Positions 45,903 through 55,988 of a stretch of 64,000 nt of DNA are shown here, piece by piece (the first letter of the stretch is position 1; each line of letters opens with the position of its first letter). Source of the stretch: Basidiobolus meristosporus CBS 931.73 (Eukaryota > Basidiobolomycota > Basidiobolomycetes > Basidiobolales > Basidiobolaceae). Where the stretch lies: NCBI GenBank assembly GCA_002104905.1, contig MCFE01000095.1, positions 62,001-126,000 on the forward strand, given 5' to 3'. The position numbers and the translations under genes were made by a program. The notes under the pieces are model-generated. The model had not been told where the DNA came from, ran no database searches, and was given only the letters and a program-made list of their open reading frames with translations.

Positions 45903-48900
45903 TTGGCCAAGACTACTTTGACTCAACACTGTAAGAGAAGAGAAAAAAGACCATGGGCTATTGTGGCAAGCCTCTCAGCTATGAAGCACACAGACAGCAT
46001 ATGAAGTATTACAAGGGTCATGGCCGGTGTTTTGCCACCCAAGTCATGTTTGTCCATTCATTGGTCACTACTGTACCAACATTATCTTGCTGGTGTGGTG
46101 GTGTATAAGTCCAAGGGAGAGATATGTCCAGCACTCCTCAAGTGTTTTGTGTGTGGGGTGTTCACTGGGAACAATAACCTCTGGCAAAAGCTTGCTAGGA
46201 ATACTTGGGCTCTGTCTCTAATCTGATGTGATGGGGAATAATGCCACAAGCTTGTCAAGGGAAAACTATTGAGCTACAGTCCCCAACTTAGTTGGTATCT
46301 TAACAAAAGTATGTGCTGGGCTCAGCGTCCTTTGAGATGACAATGCACTAAAGCTTCCAAAGTAAAAACAACTATAAAATCCACCAGCAGGGACTTGATA
46401 AGAATGCAGCTGTGGTCAATAGTTACAAAGACAGAAAGTATCTTTGCCTGTACAAGAACAAACTTGGGAAAGAATCAACTATAATGAAAGACACCTACTC
46501 TGAGTATTCCTCACAAGTAGTGCCTCCAAGGTCAGTTGGCTGTCAGCACAGTTTCCTGGGAGTGTCCTGTGGTCTGGGTTTGGAAGCTTAGGTAGCAGCA
46601 GGTAGCAGTGATCACACTAATCACAAGTTGGTATATTGATAAAAGGGATGAAGATTTATTGTTGAGGGATAGCCTCCCTTATATACTATTCTCACTGGCT
46701 AAGTGATTACTAATCATGGTGCTCCAGAAGGTTCTGGATATCAATAGAAATCTTGATGACATCAGAATGACCTAAGAATGTTCTAAGTAGGTGCTGGAAG
46801 GTTCTAAGAGGCACAGCACATCCAACCAATCAGGAATCAGTGCCCTGAAACCTGTGTAACATAGGGTTCCCATATATGGTATGGAAATGAGAGGGATGGT
46901 GACACAGGTTGATCATGTGTCATGGGTACTGATGCAGGTACTTGCCTAATATAGAAGCACTTGCTGCTAGTAATCTTACATGAAGTGAGGGATAACCTAT
47001 GCAATAAGGTAAGCAGGTGTGATAGTCAACCAGCTTCTGGAATAGTACTGATCAGGTAAGACAAATGGAAGAAAACTAAAATAAGTGTAGTAGAGAAATA
47101 GGGAAGTAGAAAATATGGGAATGAGCACATCTGTCAGTGGGTGTCACTGCGACCCCACTACACTGGCCAGTTGATACTTTTATATCAGCACCTGGCTGTC
47201 TTTGTCACCTTGCGCAAACTGAGGCAGGTGAGTTTGTGGCACCTTTAGGCCCACCTCAGCCTTCTGAATATGGCATGCAGAGTGATAGCTCTGACAAAGA
47301 AGGTTCACCAATGGTTTTTGAGCCTATCTCCCCTAACAACAGTACCACATATGAGCCCAGTTTAATCCTTATATGCAATGAGACAACACCTGTTGAAACA
47401 AATGCCAAGAATACTTTATGGAGCCAAGTGAGCCCAGTAGTCCATCTACTGGTGAATGATGTAATAATGTGGCTAGAGAAGTGGTGCATTTATGCTAATA
47501 TCAGTAATTGTGGCTTTGAGGATTTATTATTACTTCCTGCCAAAATCATACTAGGATGCAACTTACCATGTACATGGTACAAGTGGACAACTGTCATGCG
47601 GCTGGCAACATATGATCCAGAGGCTGTTCTGATTCCAGCATGTGTTAACAGTTGCATGGCATTCACATCCAAAAATGCACCCTGGCAACATGTCCAAATT
47701 GTCAGAAATCTGCCACCATTGAGGGAAAACATTGTTCACACTCTGGATATATTCCAGTTGTACCCTGTCTGAGGAAGCTGATGTAGTCCAACAAAGATTG
47801 CAAAGCTATACAGCACTGCACTCAGTATCAATCAAGCACAAACATATCTGTTATATTTGATGGCAAACATTACAAACAACTACAAAGCAAGTGCTGCTTT
47901 GAAGGTATGAATGACCATGTCTATGCTTTAGAACTTGATGGATTCTAATTAAACAAGTACTCTACCAGCAAACTGTGCTGGCCACTGATTCTCATCAATC
48001 TGAATCAGCTGCCCATCTTATGGTATCAGAGCAATAATCCAATGGTAGTCTCACTGGTATCTGGGTCTAAATTGCCGTCCAACCTGGATAGCTACCTGTA
48101 TCTATTGCTGGATGAGGTTAGTATGCTTTCCATCAGGATAACAGTAAATGGCCATCATGTAAAAGCGCATACTATTATCTGCATTGGAGATACCCCAGCC
48201 ATCAGCACATTAGCAGGTTTTTCTGGGCACAATGGATGGTATTGCTGTCAAATGTGTGAGATGCAGGGGATTTACCCCATAACTCATATGCATTATTATT
48301 ACCCCAACACCAGCTCTGAGAACATCATCTTTCCACAGAGAGAATGCACAGAAGTCAGCATGCAATTGCAGCAAAGTTGGCAAGCTCTGAGCCATTGGCC
48401 AGAATACGGAATCAATCAGAAACTGGAGATACTTAAGATACAAGGTATCAGTTCAAGCAAAAGCTTTCCACTGGGATCAATGCATTTGCTTTTCAACAAT
48501 ATCCCTATACTGATGACCAAGTTGTACATGGGGCATTTCAAGCTAAATGAGCCCTTTGAGACACCAGAGAAATTTGAAAGAATATTCAAGATATTACAGA
48601 TTATCTGCTACCCTAAGTACCTCTCACAGGCTCCAATTAATATTTATATGCATATGCAACAATACAAATGCAAAGACTGGATGAGCTGGATATCTATTTA
48701 TTCAAGTGGTGTTCTGAAGCCATTCCTACCAAGAGTGCATTGGAAGCATTGGGAGTCATATGTGGACATTGTAGGAATATTTATCCAGAAGCAGATCACT
48801 GATGCCAACTTGATGCATCTACAGCTGTTGTGTGAAGAGTTTGTGACAGGATTCAAGTGGCTATACTACAAACATAAAGCTGAACGTGTAGATCTCTGCT

Positions 48901-49800
48901 GCTGCTGTATCCACTCTCTATTCCATTTTGCATGGTGTGTGGAGAATATTGGGCCTTGCTTAACCTTTTGGGAGTTTCCTATGGAGCAGATGTGTGGGGA
49001 GATAGGAAGACAAGTCAAGTTGCAGGTACTACCATATCCCAATCTCATCAAGAATATTACCTTCAGGTCCGCCATAGATGTAATGAGTTGGCACATGGAG
49101 GACAGCCAGAAAGAGTTGGAAAATACTGAGGACAAATGAGCACAAGGAGACACCTATGCCTATGGCATTAAGAAGCTATGCAGCCCCAATGGGAGGGTAA
49201 TCAGTTAAGTAATGCAGTGTTGGGTTGGGTGCAACAAGCAACTAATTTTTATCAGGAATACTCTACCAAGATATGCTGGATTTCTCATGGTCACAACCCA
49301 ACTTCTATACCATTCAATACAGAATCCACACTAACAAAAGCCAGAGCGCACCTATAATGGGGACTAGAATCCAGCAGGGAGAAGGAATATATTGGCTAAA
49401 TACCAAGAAGTTCTTTGCAGATACTCAGGAGGTATTCATGGCAGAAGTGGCAACTACCAAGCATATGTTTGCAAGATGTATATGGTACCAGTAGCACAAG
49501 GTATATGGCAACTTTGCAAGTATCACACTAAAAAGCTATAAAGTTGAGGTGATAGAAGTATGTCAATTGCAGCAAGTGCATGTTTGTAGAGGTTAGTAAG
49601 CAGGAGGCTATAAGTTTATTTATTCTAACTATATGTGGAATACCCAAGGTAGTAGTGGGTAAGCAAATAAAGAGGGGTGATTCTACAGTGGAATATATGA
49701 ATTGCACAAGGGGAGGTAGAAAAAGGAAATACCATTTGGTAAATTGGTATGGTAGCATTATACAGAACCAGCAGTAGGCTATCATGCTGCCAATATAATG
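45903..49800 (+). pseudogene. Tnp2-family transposase, copy 2
   Basis: The start codon position (45,903) reads TTG in place of ATG. An in-frame TAA falls near codon 12. The gene is split by the long LTR at 46,094-47,162 and resumes at 47,163. Open parts: 47,163-47,772 (Ser-rich linker, then LVNDVIMWLEKWC and CNLPCTWYKWTT) and 48,042-49,139, 365 codons with SNLDSYLYLLLDE, ICIGDTPAI, FSGHNGWYCCQMCE, SFPLGSMHLLFNN, and AIDVMSWHMEDS near the end. The C-terminal part (49,273-49,777) is shifted and ends GGRKRKYHLVNWYG. This is the best preserved transposase core in the window, still clearly dead. Confidence 0.8.
46094..47162 (-). mobile_element. Long solo LTR (1,069 bp), target duplication CTGG
   Basis: Reverse-oriented partner of 7,648-8,719. 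The plus strand reads TGTGGTGGTGTATAAG to CCCCACTACA. CTGG flanks it at 46,090-46,093 and 47,163-47,166, and copy 1 of the transposase reads through the same site with a single CTGG. It is a clean insertion with no coding content. Confidence 0.88.
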
Positions 49801-50143
49801 CCATCAGAGTCTTGCTGTGAGGCTGTCAAAATACCGTCAAGTTTCTTGCAATATAGAACAATTGGAAGACCTGGCCAACTGGATCCACTTAAAATGGTTA
49901 TAGCACCCTAAAAGACCGCAGCAATACCATGCAAATATTGTAACAACACCAATAAACTATCATCAAGTTTTATCCCTGTATTTGGTTGTAAAGTTAGCAA
50001 AACACTGTCATGATCCCATCATAAGATTGTTAGCAGGGTCACTAATTCCAAGCTGCTGGTATCATGATGGTCTCTAAATAGATCCTGATGGCTGATCTGG
50101 ATTGGATCCACCCACAGGACCAAATTATTCTTCATAGGGAGTA

Positions 50144-50406
50144 GTATTAGTCAGCAGATGAATCAGCCAATCCTTATCAGACAGAAATAGACACATTGAG
50201 TTGGATCTAATTGGGTGATGATGATGCAATCATATGAGAGTTCAGCCACAACCTACACTAAGAAATACAATTAGTCAGCAATTGATTTGGCAAATTGTAT
50301 AAAAGGAGCTGCTGGAACCTCACTAAAAATCAGTTCAAGTTTTTGTGAATACAATACTGGCTAAACTCCCTATTTCTCTACAATTCTTGTATCAAGACTT
50401 GTAACA
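50144..50406 (+). mobile_element. Gypsy-A LTR, 5' truncated
   Basis: Begins within the AGTCAGCAGATGAATCAGC region of the LTR and runs to ACTTGTAACA (50,406). It lies directly next to the Tnp2 copy 2 right end. Confidence 0.72.
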
Positions 50407-50805
50407 TTGTTCACCTACCTTATATATCACTAATACAGGTTTTGAGCTTTAGGTCCTGCTTAAACAGGCTCTCCAGGAAGCAGCTGGCTTCTAGCCATTG
50501 CACCCTTGCACTTCTGCCTTTGATAGTGTCAGCTTATCTAAGACCAGGTTGATGCCAATATACTATAGTATAAGTATCCTAATCTGTCACTATGGTCCCT
50601 ATTTCAAGTCTTAACTCATCTTTAGTACAACTAAGACTCTACTCATCCCCTAGCTGACTAGCTTGGTTTAGACTGCAAAAATAGATATTGGATCCATTCA
50701 AGTTCTTACCAACTGATTTTAGTAGGGCCCAAGTGTCTATTATGAGCCTTCATACAGATGTTTGGGTGCTACTCATTAGTGTAGCAGAACTGGATACCTC
50801 AGAGA
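50407..50805 (-). pseudogene. Small ORF2 fragment and unassigned DNA
   Basis: 50,460-50,535 matches the MAKNQWLP region of ORF2 (43,680-43,740) on minus, a fourth trace of the Tnp2 element. The rest up to the Copia-A LTR shows no feature. Confidence 0.5.
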
Positions 50806-51154
50806 TGTTGTAAAAATTTGTTATTCCACCTAAATAATCACCCAACTTAGTCACTCAGATCATTACCTTCAAATCCTAGTGAATACTGACCAGATTCCTT
50901 GTTGGGATTTACTTAGAATATTTACATCAAAATACCAGGTACCCAGAACATGAAAATTCTCAAAGCTGTCCAAACAGCCCCATACTTTGCACACATGCTG
51001 TTGGGACCTTCCTTAGCTCATTCTACATGTTTGCTATGCCAAGACCATGTAAAAGTACAAATACTACTTTTATATTCAGTAGTTCATCAGTTGAAAAACA
51101 CATAATCTACTTGTCCTCCCAATCACTTCCAATATCTCCAAGACTCTTACAACA
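50806..51154 (+). mobile_element. Copia-A 5' LTR, second element
   Basis: 349 bp, TGTTGTAAAAATTTG to CTTACAACA, followed by GGTTACAAGCCCC, a mutated primer site. It heads the truncated element up to 53,140. Confidence 0.9.
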
Positions 51155-51185
51155 GGTTACAAGCCCCAAGCTGTCACTCTTTGCA

Positions 51186-53140
51186 ATGTCTACTACTGCC
51201 ATTACTGGAATATTTCCCTCTGCTGAAAAGTTGGATGGATCTGAATACCTAGCGTGGAAGGAGAAGATGAAGATGCTGCTACAAGAAAGAGGCCTTGGGG
51301 ATATTGCCATGGGAGAAGGATGTGCTCCTAAAAACATGACAGAGGAAGCTTTAAAGTACCAGAAGAAAGAGCAAAGTGCCTTTAACTGCATTTGCCTTAA
51401 TGTTAAAGACAAATTACTAATTTAATGCCCAATAGCAAAAACGGCAAAGACTGTGTGGAAGGCATTAGAAGACACCTATCAGTCATGATCAGCTGCTAAG
51501 AAAATATATCTAAGACAAAAACTCTTTACTACAAAGATGCTGCCAGGAGAAGAAATGAAAAATCTAATTAACAGATTTACCCTGCTGGTGGATGAGATGG
51601 AATCTGTGGGCATACCAACTACTAATGTGGATGTGATAGTAACCATCCTGAATAGCCTGACAGACAAGCTTCAGGGCCTTGTATCAGCCCTAGAGGCCAG
51701 TACTGAAAATTTGACCTTGAATTATGTATGTGGAAGGCACCTGGATGAAGTATTAAGAAAATCAAGTGCCAATAAGAAGGAAGAAGAAAATGCTTTAATA
51801 AGCAATGATAACCAACAAAGGAGGTACCCAAGACCTTATAAAGGCAATAACAATCTGGTTTGCAACCACTGCAAAAGGAAAAGACACACATCAGACTGGT
51901 GTCTCAAAAAGAGAGATAATCAGCAAAAGAAGCCTGAATATGAAATACTGCAACAACTGAAGATAGACTATTCATATCTGCACTAAATATGACCACAAAC
52001 AAGGATTCTCAGATTTGATACTCTGACTCTAGAGCATCTCAACACTTTACACACCAAAAAGTACTTTTTACCCAATATTAAGATATTCCAATCAAGAAGG
52101 TTCTCATGGGTAATGATAGAACACCTGATGCAGTGGGAGAAGGAATTATCCAAGTAAACCTTAGAAGCAGTGAAGAAAGCCATACATTAACCTACTAAAA
52201 AGCACTCTATGTACCAGAAATAGCCAAGAACCTACTATCTGTAAGCAAGGCCACAGCAGAAGGACTCAGTTTCAGCTTTGACAATTCTGGATGCAGGATC
52301 ACAGATCAAAATAGTGCTCATAATGCTTTGGGTTTCAGAGATCAAAATCTATACAAGCAGACTTATATTCCATTATATCTGGAAGCCAATATAAGTAACT
52401 TAAATGAAGAAGCATCAGTTCTTTGGCACAGGAGATTTGGACACATCAATTTTGATTATTTGCGCAAAATGATCAAAGATCAGCTAATTTCCAGAGTAAA
52501 GATTTATTCCCCAGCTGACTTGGAGCACTGTGAAGCCTGCATATATGGGAAACAAGCCAGACAACAGTTCAAGAGCTCTGGGCAAATCAAAACTAAGAAA
52601 AAATAAGATTTAATTCACTCAGAGCTTTGTGGACCTGTGCAAAACGTATCCGTAGGTGGGATGAAGTATTTAATCACTTTTATTGATGATCATACAAGAT
52701 ACATGTGGGTTTACTTCATGGAGAGAAAGGAAGAAGCTCTGTCTAAGTTCAGGGAGCTAAAGCCATGGTGGAGAGAGAAACTGGTCAAAAAATCAAGAAA
52801 ATATGCTCTGACAATGGTGGAGAATATACCTCAAAACTCTTCATCCACTTCTGCAAAATTCATGGGATAGCGCAAGAGACTACTGCACCATACTCCCCAC
52901 AGTAAGATGAAATAGCAGAGCATGCTAACAGATCAATAATTGATAAGGCAAGATCTATGATCCATGATCAAGAATTATCCTATGATATTTGGGCAGAATC
53001 AGTTGCCACTGCTGTATACATTAAAATTAGGAGTTATAACAGAATACTTTGTGATTCTACTCCATTTGAAGCATGGTATGGATACACACCAAGAGCAGAA
53101 CATCTCAGAATATTTGGGTGTACAGTATATGGCAAGAAAC
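51186..53140 (+). pseudogene. Copia-A gag-pol, truncated in integrase
   Basis: Starts at the MSTTAITG position (51,186). Capsid open to 51,425; gag and knuckle 51,537-51,986 (CNHCKRKRHTSDWC, with the knuckle Gly lost); protease region with stops (52,010-52,330); pre-integrase 52,328-52,606; integrase 52,637-53,140 (INT-like ITFIDDHTRY, then IHDQELSYDIWAES). It ends at CTGACAGACAA, where ORF2 copy 3 begins. Both partners share CTG at the junction, so repair by microhomology is plausible. RT, RNase H and the 3' LTR are missing. Confidence 0.88.
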
Positions 53141-53895
53141 TGACAGACAAAGTAACATTGGCTAGAACTCAAAAGACTATCAACAGGCATACAGTAGAAT
53201 TTTGGAACATTAACAGGCACACCAAGATGTTACAGCACTTCTCAAGAGCAGGGCTCAAGAAAACACATTTGAATATTGCAAGGATTTATTGCAAAGACTG
53301 GCAGATGAGGTGCTAGACCTTGCAGTGTTGGCAGAAGACCAGGACATATGGGAACCAGTGAATGGACAGTGGCGTAAAGCCACAGGGTTCCTGCCAAAGT
53401 CATGGAAAAAGGGTGTTACAGCAGAAATACTTATTGGATGGTGGCCTTTAATGTAGTTACTTTTTTTGTATGGGGTTGGGCCCAATGTTAGTGCTGGGTA
53501 TAGGGACTTGTGTAGGTCAATACAATGGGCAATTGAGGTACAACTGAAGTTTCAACAGAAATCAATCAATGTGTTTGCATGAAGAGTAAGAGAAGCAGTT
53601 GGGTCAGGAAATAGGGAGTGCAAAAAAGAGGCAATAGCCAATCAATATACAGACACATAGGAGGTGATTGAGTGTCCAGGATCAGAAAGAGAGAGAATTA
53701 GCAGAGAACCAATCAAAAGCCACTTATGTATAGTTGTGATGAGAATTATGCCTAAGTTTTTGGTGAAATCTGGGGTGCAATTATTTTTCAACAGTCTTTG
53801 CAAGGTGTCCTGACAAGATCAATACCTCTTAGTCACAGGACTTTAATTTTGTGGCAGCCTTTTGACAGTACATCACAATTATTTTTCAAAGGGCA
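53141..53895 (+). pseudogene. Tnp2-element ORF2 C-terminal part, copy 3
   Basis: Aligns with 40,555-41,300 of copy 1: the WNINRHTKMLQHFS block (about 53,200), the PVNGQWRKATGFLPKSW-like segment, GYRDL (about 53,510), then the low-complexity KKEAIANQ region. It includes sequence after the point where copy 1 breaks, so ORF2 probably extended to about 41,260 there. Stops present. Confidence 0.72.
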
Positions 53896-54258
53896 GTTAA
53901 GTAATTCAAGGATGGGTTGGATGCAATATGCAACTAATTCTTATCAGTACTGTCTTACTAAGGTAAGCTGGGCTTCTCATGAGTACAAACCACTTTTCAC
54001 ACCATTCAATACAGAATTCATATAAACAAAAACCTGAGCATACCTACAAGGGTAACTAGAATTTGGAAGGGAAAGGAATACATTGGACAAGTACCAAAAA
54101 GTATTTTGCAGATATTCAAGAGGTAATCATGGCAAATGTGGCAGCAACCAAGCATGTGTTGCAAGATGTATATGTTACCAGCAATACAAGGTATAAGGCA
54201 AGTTGGAACCATCACACTGAATAGCTGTAAAATTCAAGTGATAGAAGTATGTCAATTG
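53896..54258 (+). pseudogene. Transposase 3' part, copy 3 (first half)
   Basis: Aligns with 49,203-49,566 in the same orientation. It follows ORF2 directly on the same strand, which the divergent layout of copies 1 and 2 does not allow without rearrangement. Cut at 54,258 by Gypsy-B. Confidence 0.7.
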
Positions 54259-54646
54259 TGTGGGTTATTACTGACTGTACTTGGTGGGTGGGAGAGCTTG
54301 TAGGTCAAGTCAGTACCACTTGGTTCAGAATAGCTTCCAATAGAAGGTAGCAAGGTAATAAAGACTTCTGTTTATTTTGTCCAAATCTTGTTGTTCTTCT
54401 TGGTTCAATTGGGTAGATATATATATATCATTTGGGGGGGCTTAGACAATAGACAATGTGTTATAAAATAGGGGTGTGAACACCTTCCTGTTATGGTAAG
54501 TGTTCTAACTAGATAAGGGTAGGGATAGGAGGGGGGACGTGTGGGGGAATCATAGGGAGGATACTGGAGGACTTTGGGTAGGACTCTGGAGGGAACTCTT
54601 GGGAGAACTCTTGGGCAAAGAGTAGGTACTACATTGAGTACTCACA
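54259..54646 (-). mobile_element. Gypsy-B 3' LTR
   Basis: 388 bp. In sense it runs TGTGAGTAC to AACCCACA. AATTG lies at 54,254-54,258 and 61,032-61,036 (5-bp duplication). Compared with the 5' LTR I count five substitutions and one indel. Three of the five replace CG with CA or TG here. Confidence 0.95.
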
Positions 54647-55046
54647 TATCCCAGGGGTTAAGTGGGAGCTTTGTCCTCGAAGTTCTTTGACTAACTTGCT
54701 TCTCCAGGGTCAATTTTGTTTACAGAGCATGGGGAGTCACTGTAGTACCATTGCTGGTTGTCACTTGCAAGGGGATTGCGGGCAAGTACCTGATACCATT
54801 TGGTGGCCGAGTGGGGTGCGGCCTGTGTTGCTCAAGGGATGTTTTCCACAGAGCCAAATAGTTGGCAAACCATAGGGTTCTGGGTAAGCTCCTCGGGAGG
54901 GTCGGAGAACAAGAAAAGGTGCAATAGCGCAATAAAGTCTTGCTTCTTTATCTTGCAACGTTATTGGGGCTTGTCCTTTTTGTGTTTAATATGACGGCAG
55001 GGGACCTTTTGAAGAGGGCGTACACTCGGTTGGCAGTCACCTGTTG
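54647..55046 (-). other. Gypsy-B untranslated region between ORF3 and 3' LTR
   Basis: About 400 bp with a few short open stretches on both strands but no convincing gene. No long purine tract borders the LTR on the sense strand, only CTGGGATA, which is weak for a plus-strand primer. Confidence 0.45.
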
Positions 55047-55859
55047 TCAATAACAAGTTTTTGCTTCTTCTGAGACGTATTGTAGTTCTTCTGTAGAAAC
55101 TGTGGCGCAATCAAGGCGCTTTTGTACTCGCCTCATGGTTTCTACAGAATCCGCGGCGGTTTCTTTGGCTTCTTGGAGTTGGACTTCGTACTGGTTCCTG
55201 AGTTGTCCTATGGTAAACCACTGTAATAGTTGTAACACAGCAACTTGGTGGATCGCATGGGTTAACTGGCCGGTGTATTTAATCCGTTCACGTATCTTCT
55301 CTAAGATGGTTCCTTCTTGGAAATGTGGTTTGAGATGTTTGCGAATTTCTCGGAGGAGTCCTTCAATCAGGAGTTCTACTTCTGGTGCTCTTGCGGCTTG
55401 TACCAGGTCTGTGTATACCTCAACAACTGTGGTACCTATTAATGGCAAGTATGCAACAATACAGGGGGGCTCTCGGGGTCTTGTGAGGGCTCGACAGTTG
55501 ATTCCTTGTGTCTTCTGTCTGACTGTGTCCAGTATGGATACGGGAATCAGTGCGGCGTCCTTCTCCTTAATGATCAAGGAACCTCCTCTTAGGTGATACA
55601 CGGTCTTCTTGGGTAGTATTTCCATGCTTTGTATTGGCGTGGGTAACTTGTCTTGTCCCTCTCTGATCGTGTCTTGTATTAGTGTGACTGCTCCGGCAAA
55701 CGACTCTTCATATGTGGCTCTTGTTGTACGTAATGCTTGTACCATATCTCTCAACACTTGCAGGTTGGTTTTGTTTTTGATATCATCTTGGTTCTTGCTA
55801 GTGGGAGGGGTATTGCCAGTTTTGGGTGAACTGTTTCCTTTGGCGCTTTCCATATGCAT
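55047..55859 (-). CDS. Gypsy-B third ORF, unrecognised helical protein
   Basis: 270 codons, ATG 55,859 to TGA 55,047, uninterrupted although gag and pol of the same element carry several stops. It lies 130 bp downstream of pol on the same strand, where some LTR elements carry env or accessory genes. No signal peptide or membrane segment is evident, which argues against a classical envelope. It is rich in Glu, Gln, Lys and Arg, with long likely helices: an N-terminal one around residues 30-75 (VLRDMVQALRTTRATYEES) and C-terminal ones around 170-265 (LRNQYEVQLQEAKETAADS). A compact middle has PPCIVAYLPLIGTTVVEVY. The family is unknown. A gag-like or nucleoprotein role is possible. Confidence 0.65.
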   Translation of the reverse strand: MHMESAKGNSSPKTGNTPPTSKNQDDIKNKTNLQVLRDMVQALRTTRATYEESFAGAVTLIQDTIREGQDKLPTPIQSMEILPKKTVYHLRGGSLIIKEKDAALIPVSILDTVRQKTQGINCRALTRPREPPCIVAYLPLIGTTVVEVYTDLVQAARAPEVELLIEGLLREIRKHLKPHFQEGTILEKIRERIKYTGQLTHAIHQVAVLQLLQWFTIGQLRNQYEVQLQEAKETAADSVETMRRVQKRLDCATVSTEELQYVSEEAKTCY

Positions 55860-55988
55860 TCTTTTGTTCTCCCCTTTGGGCGAACTCCCTCGCGCATATT
55901 ATTTGTACCTATATTGACTAAAATCTCCTCTAATAAACTTTGTATGTATCCCGTGTCTTCCTCTATCCTTGTCCTGATAATTGTTTAA

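Larger units (their letters stand above)
42836..50136. mobile_element. Tnp2-type DNA transposon, copy 2 (inverted, ORF2 side truncated)
   Basis: ORF2 is on minus and the transposase on plus, the mirror image of copy 1. The right end reads GGACCAAATTATTCTTCATAGGG (to about 50,136), matching the complement of the copy 1 left end. The left end is lost inside ORF2. It contains a 1.1-kb replacement (44,358-45,448) and the long solo LTR (46,094-47,162). Confidence 0.7.

Noticed and set aside
55102-55596. 164-codon plus-strand open frame
   Set aside because: A shadow of the minus-strand ORF3. Its composition and position follow from the coding strand.
55047-55859. Gypsy-B ORF3 as an envelope gene
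   Set aside because: No signal peptide, no membrane anchor and no cleavage site are visible. Position alone is not enough.
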